DNA of 43,761 nt, from NCBI GenBank assembly GCA_964488685.1, contig CAZAVY010000012.1:1-43761 (forward strand). The letters run 5' to 3'. The translations under genes and the position numbers were made by a program. Origin of the DNA: GCA-001735895 sp964488685. Lineage in GTDB: Bacteria; Pseudomonadota; Gammaproteobacteria; GCA-001735895. Below, one piece after another: positions 41,151 to 43,761 of the stretch (position 1 is its first letter; the number at the start of each line of letters is the position of its first letter). Under the pieces are notes generated by a model. That model did no database searches, was not told where the DNA came from, and saw only the letters and a program-made list of their open reading frames with translations.

Positions 41151-41846
41151 ATGTCAGACATAATTCATCTGAATGCTGAACCACGCTCTGACTCGGGGAA
41201 AGGTGCGAGCCGCCGCCTGAGGCACCAGGGCCTGGTTCCGGCAATCGTATACGGGGGTCATGGCGATCCGGTACAAATAAGTATCGAGCACAACAAGTTC
41301 ATGCATGAACTCGAACACGAAACCATCTACACGCAGGTAGTCGAGCTGCAGGTCGGTGATCTGACCGAAGAGGTCATTCTGCGCGATCTGCAACGCCACC
41401 CTTACAAGAACAAGATACTGCATGCCGATTTTTTCCGTATCGACAAGAATACGCCGATCAAGATTGTGGTGCCGATTCACGTCCTTAACGCCGAAGACTG
41501 CGTGGGTGTGAGAATGGACGGTGGCATGATGACGCAGTCGGCAACGGAAATCGAAATCATCGCATTACCGAAAGATCTGCCTGAGCATCTTGAAATTGAT
41601 GTCGAAGATCTGCATCTCGGCGAAACCCTGCACTTGTCCAATATCAAAATGCCGCAAGGGGTCGAAATTACTGCGATGCTGAATATCGAAGAAACAGAAC
41701 ACGACGACCACGATCTCAGCGTGGTATCGGTTGTCAAGACACGTGCTGAAGAAGTGATCGAAGATGAGGCACCTGAAGGCGAAGTGGCCGATTCACCGGA
41801 AGGCGATGCTGAAGAGTCTGACGGCGAAGCCGGGGACGAGGGCTAA
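41151..41846 (+). CDS. rplY: Large ribosomal subunit protein bL25 (TL5/CTC form)
   Basis: 5S rRNA-binding ribosomal protein. The N-terminal ~95 residues are the L25 domain (EPRSDSGKGASRRLRHQGLV, AIVYGG, HPYKNKILHADFFRID). Residues about 100-190 form the CTC/TL5 extension (VPIHVLNAEDCVGVRMDGGM, LPEHLEIDVEDLHLGETLHL). The last ~35 residues are strongly acidic. 231 residues marks the long form rather than the 94-residue E. coli protein. Its ATG has a GGAG site 9 bp upstream, after the leader terminator. Confidence 0.95.
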   Translation: MSDIIHLNAEPRSDSGKGASRRLRHQGLVPAIVYGGHGDPVQISIEHNKFMHELEHETIYTQVVELQVGDLTEEVILRDLQRHPYKNKILHADFFRIDKNTPIKIVVPIHVLNAEDCVGVRMDGGMMTQSATEIEIIALPKDLPEHLEIDVEDLHLGETLHLSNIKMPQGVEITAMLNIEETEHDDHDLSVVSVVKTRAEEVIEDEAPEGEVADSPEGDAEESDGEAGDEG

Positions 41847-41861
41847 GCTAACCAGGTTCAC

Positions 41862-42446
41862 ATGGCTGCGCTAACTGCAGATATCCGTTTGATGGTCGGC
41901 CTCGGTAATCCCGGGGCCGATTACGTTGACACGCGGCATAACGCCGGATTCTGGCTGATCGACCTGGTCGCGGCTGAGCAGGGTTCCGGATTCCAATTTG
42001 AAAAGCGTTACAACGCGGACGAATGTAAGTTCAAGGCCCCTGGCAAACACATCTATTTACTGAAGCCGCAGACTTTCGTGAACCGCAGTGGGCAGGCGGT
42101 CGCGTCGCTGGCGCGTTATTTCAAGATAGCACCGCAGCAGATTCTGGTGATTCACGACGAACTTGATCTACCCCCGGGCACCAACCGAATCAAGCAGGCC
42201 GGCGGGCACGGCGGGCACAACGGTTTGCGGGACATCGTCAACCATCTGGGTAGCCGCGAATTTTTTCGTATTCGAGTCGGCATCGGTCATCCGGGCGACA
42301 GCAGCCAGGTCATCAACTATGTGCTGCACAGACCATCAGTCGCGGATTTGAGTGTAATCGAAGAAGCCAATCGCAATACACTCGCGATCATGCCTTTAAT
42401 TTTCGAAGGGCGCATCGACAAGGCGATGCAGGCCCTGCATACCTGA
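41862..42446 (+). CDS. pth: Peptidyl-tRNA hydrolase
   Basis: Releases tRNA from prematurely dropped peptidyl-tRNA. LMVGLGNPGADYVDTRHNAGFWLIDLVA contains the catalytic His near residue 27; KPQTFVNRSGQAV, LVIHDELDLPPG (Asp) and GGHGGHNGLRDI are further family motifs. 194 residues is standard. It follows rplY by 15 bp and is followed by ychF, the usual order. Confidence 0.96.
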   Translation: MAALTADIRLMVGLGNPGADYVDTRHNAGFWLIDLVAAEQGSGFQFEKRYNADECKFKAPGKHIYLLKPQTFVNRSGQAVASLARYFKIAPQQILVIHDELDLPPGTNRIKQAGGHGGHNGLRDIVNHLGSREFFRIRVGIGHPGDSSQVINYVLHRPSVADLSVIEEANRNTLAIMPLIFEGRIDKAMQALHT

Positions 42447-42458
42447 AGAGCACTAGCT

Positions 42459-43550
42459 ATGGGATTCAAATGCGGCATTGTCGGTTTGCCCAACGTGGGT
42501 AAGTCGACGCTATTCAACTCGTTAACCCGGGCCGGCATCGCTGCCGAAAACTATCCGTTTTGCACCATCGAACCGAACGTCGGCGTGGTCGAGGTGCCCG
42601 ATCCGCGGTTGCAACAGCTCGCTGATATTGTGCAGCCGAAAAAAATCATCCCGACGACGATGGAGTTCGTCGATATCGCGGGGCTCGTCGCCGGTGCTTC
42701 CAAGGGCGAGGGGCTGGGCAACCAATTCCTCGGGCACATTCGTGAAACCGATGCGATTGCGCAGGTGGTGCGTTGTTTCGAAGACGAGGATATTGCGCAC
42801 GTCAGCAATACCATCGATCCGCTAAGCGATATCGAGACGATCAATACCGAATTGTTGTTAGCCGACATGGAATCGATTGCGCGCCAGACCGAACGCGCGG
42901 CCAAACAGGCCAAGTCTCACGAAAAGGAAGCCAGGGCTAAATACGAATTCATGGTTGCAGTGCAGGCGCATGTCGAAGACGGCAACAATGCGCGGAGTTT
43001 CGAGCCCTCGGACCAGCAGCGGCCCTGGATCAAGGATTTGCATCTGATTACGGCAAAGCCGGTACTCTATATTGCCAATGTCTCCGAGGATGGCTTTGAA
43101 GATAACCCACAGCTGGACGTAGTACGGGATTTTGCCGGGAGCGAGGGTACCGAAATGGTCGCGGTCTGCGCCGCAATCGAAGCCGATATTGCCGAGCTCG
43201 AGGCCTCCGAGGCAGCGGAATTTCTACAGGAAATGGGGTTGGATGAACCGGGCCTCGATCGCGTCATTCACGCGGGATACAAGCTGTTGCATCTGCAAAC
43301 CTATTTCACCGCAGGGCCACAGGAAGTTCGCGCCTGGACTATCCGCGTTGGCGATACCGCACCGCTTGCCGCAGGCAAGATCCATACCGATTTTGAGAAA
43401 GGCTTTATCCGCGCCGAAGTGGTCGGATTCGATGCCTATATCTCCGGCAAAGGCGAGCAGGGCGCGAAGGACGCCGGCAAGTGGCGCCTCGAGGGCAAGG
43501 ATTACGTCATGCACGAAGCCGACGTGGTACACTTTCGTTTCAATGTCTAA
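42459..43550 (+). CDS. ychF: Redox-regulated ATPase YchF (Obg-like)
   Basis: OBG-family P-loop protein that prefers ATP over GTP and binds ribosomes. G1 is GIVGLPNVGKSTLFNSLT near residues 5-22; VDIAGLVAGASKGEGLGNQFLG is the G3 and following region; the NKXD position is replaced by the N-x-x-E-like YIANVSED, as usual for the ATP-specific family. A coiled-coil region (about 120-165) and a C-terminal TGS domain (FTAGPQEVRAWTIRVGDTA) follow. 363 residues matches E. coli YchF. Confidence 0.96.
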   Translation: MGFKCGIVGLPNVGKSTLFNSLTRAGIAAENYPFCTIEPNVGVVEVPDPRLQQLADIVQPKKIIPTTMEFVDIAGLVAGASKGEGLGNQFLGHIRETDAIAQVVRCFEDEDIAHVSNTIDPLSDIETINTELLLADMESIARQTERAAKQAKSHEKEARAKYEFMVAVQAHVEDGNNARSFEPSDQQRPWIKDLHLITAKPVLYIANVSEDGFEDNPQLDVVRDFAGSEGTEMVAVCAAIEADIAELEASEAAEFLQEMGLDEPGLDRVIHAGYKLLHLQTYFTAGPQEVRAWTIRVGDTAPLAAGKIHTDFEKGFIRAEVVGFDAYISGKGEQGAKDAGKWRLEGKDYVMHEADVVHFRFNV

Positions 43551-43563
43551 ACATAGCGCTGGC

Positions 43564-43592
43564 TTGACAGATTCTGGCGATCAAGCGAAAAT
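43564..43592 (+). promoter_or_regulatory. Candidate promoter upstream of tRNA-Met
   Basis: A perfect TTGACA (43564-43569), 17-bp spacer and GAAAAT (43587-43592, 4/6), followed by a GC-rich CGCGCGC discriminator typical of stringently controlled stable-RNA promoters. It would leave a leader of about 90 nt before the tRNA. Confidence 0.4.
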
Positions 43593-43688
43593 CGCGCGCT
43601 CTTCACGACCGCGCAACCCGGCAGCTAAATGTGAGTATTGTTTGCTAATTAGTTAGTAAAAAGTTCACACATTCAGCGAAATTACGAC

Positions 43689-43761
43689 GGCTACGTAGCT
43701 CAGTTGGTTAGAGCACATCACTCATAATGATGGGGTCCCCTGTTCAAATCAGGGCGTAGCC
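43689..43761 (+). tRNA. tRNA-Met (anticodon CAU, elongator), 3' end beyond window
   Basis: Acceptor GGCTACG / CGTAGCC, D-arm GCTCAGTTGGTTAGAGC, anticodon stem CATCA/TGATG with loop CTCATAA (CAT), T-arm CCCTG-TTCAAAT-CAGGG. The window ends at the acceptor stem, so discriminator and CCA are not seen. The paired first acceptor base excludes initiator tRNA; a lysidine-modified Ile2 tRNA cannot be fully excluded by reading. Confidence 0.93.

Noticed and set aside
1..43761. CRISPR array, prophage or complete insertion sequence
   Set aside because: No regularly spaced direct repeats, integrase, phage structural genes or transposase frames were found; only the MITE-like element and dispersed repeats are seen.

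Overview
The window looks like ordinary chromosome of a free-living, probably marine gammaproteobacterium. Evidence: gene orders typical of that class (gmk-rpoZ-spoT-ridA-recG; prfA-hemA divergent from a TPR lipoprotein-lolB-ispE-tRNAGln-prs-rplY-pth-ychF), a lolB lipoprotein, and a complete histidine-utilisation cluster. Coding density is high and base composition is close to even. The genus cannot be assigned from sequence reading alone.

Layout. 1-4.2 kb: a methylmalonate-semialdehyde dehydrogenase gene cut by the window edge, a decayed LysR regulator stub beside it, an MFS-PlsC fusion, and a decayed nitrobindin-like gene. 4.2-9.8 kb: a CHASE2 Ser/Thr kinase, YgiQ and a TauE/SafE permease. 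9.8-18.2 kb: histidine degradation, hutF-hutH-hutG (then yrbL, tauE) leftward and hutI-hutC-hutU rightward, with a perfect 20-bp HutC-type operator between them. The pathway is the five-step route: histidine, urocanate, imidazolonepropionate, formiminoglutamate, formylglutamate, then glutamate plus formate. 18.2-26.8 kb: tcdA, gmk, rpoZ, spoT, ridA, recG, moeA, moaE. 26.9-30.4 kb: a small unknown gene, uvrD and a beta-hydroxyacid dehydrogenase. 30.4-34.2 kb: the most irregular stretch, with an SRPBCC protein, a FetB-type permease, prmC, a MITE-like element and two copies of an unusual intergenic module. 34.2-43.8 kb: prfA-hemA leftward, the lolB/ispE/prs/rplY/pth/ychF series rightward, and two tRNAs (Gln-UUG and elongator Met-CAU, the latter cut by the window end).

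The most interesting material is non-coding. Two intergenic regions (about 30554-30817 and 33774-33995) share the same order of parts: a promoter-like GGAAAT...CTATATATA block, a CCTCC-containing predicted loop, a hairpin followed by T residues, and a palindrome of about 120 bp. Between the copies several stems differ in sequence but stay paired, as expected for a structured RNA family. One copy interrupts the usual hemA-prfA-prmC arrangement. Nearby, a 161-bp inverted-repeat element flanked by CTAG duplications has inserted at the junction between a previously tight 33-codon ORF and the GTG start of fetB. Two protein genes (a LysR regulator and a nitrobindin-like protein) are visible only as decayed remnants.
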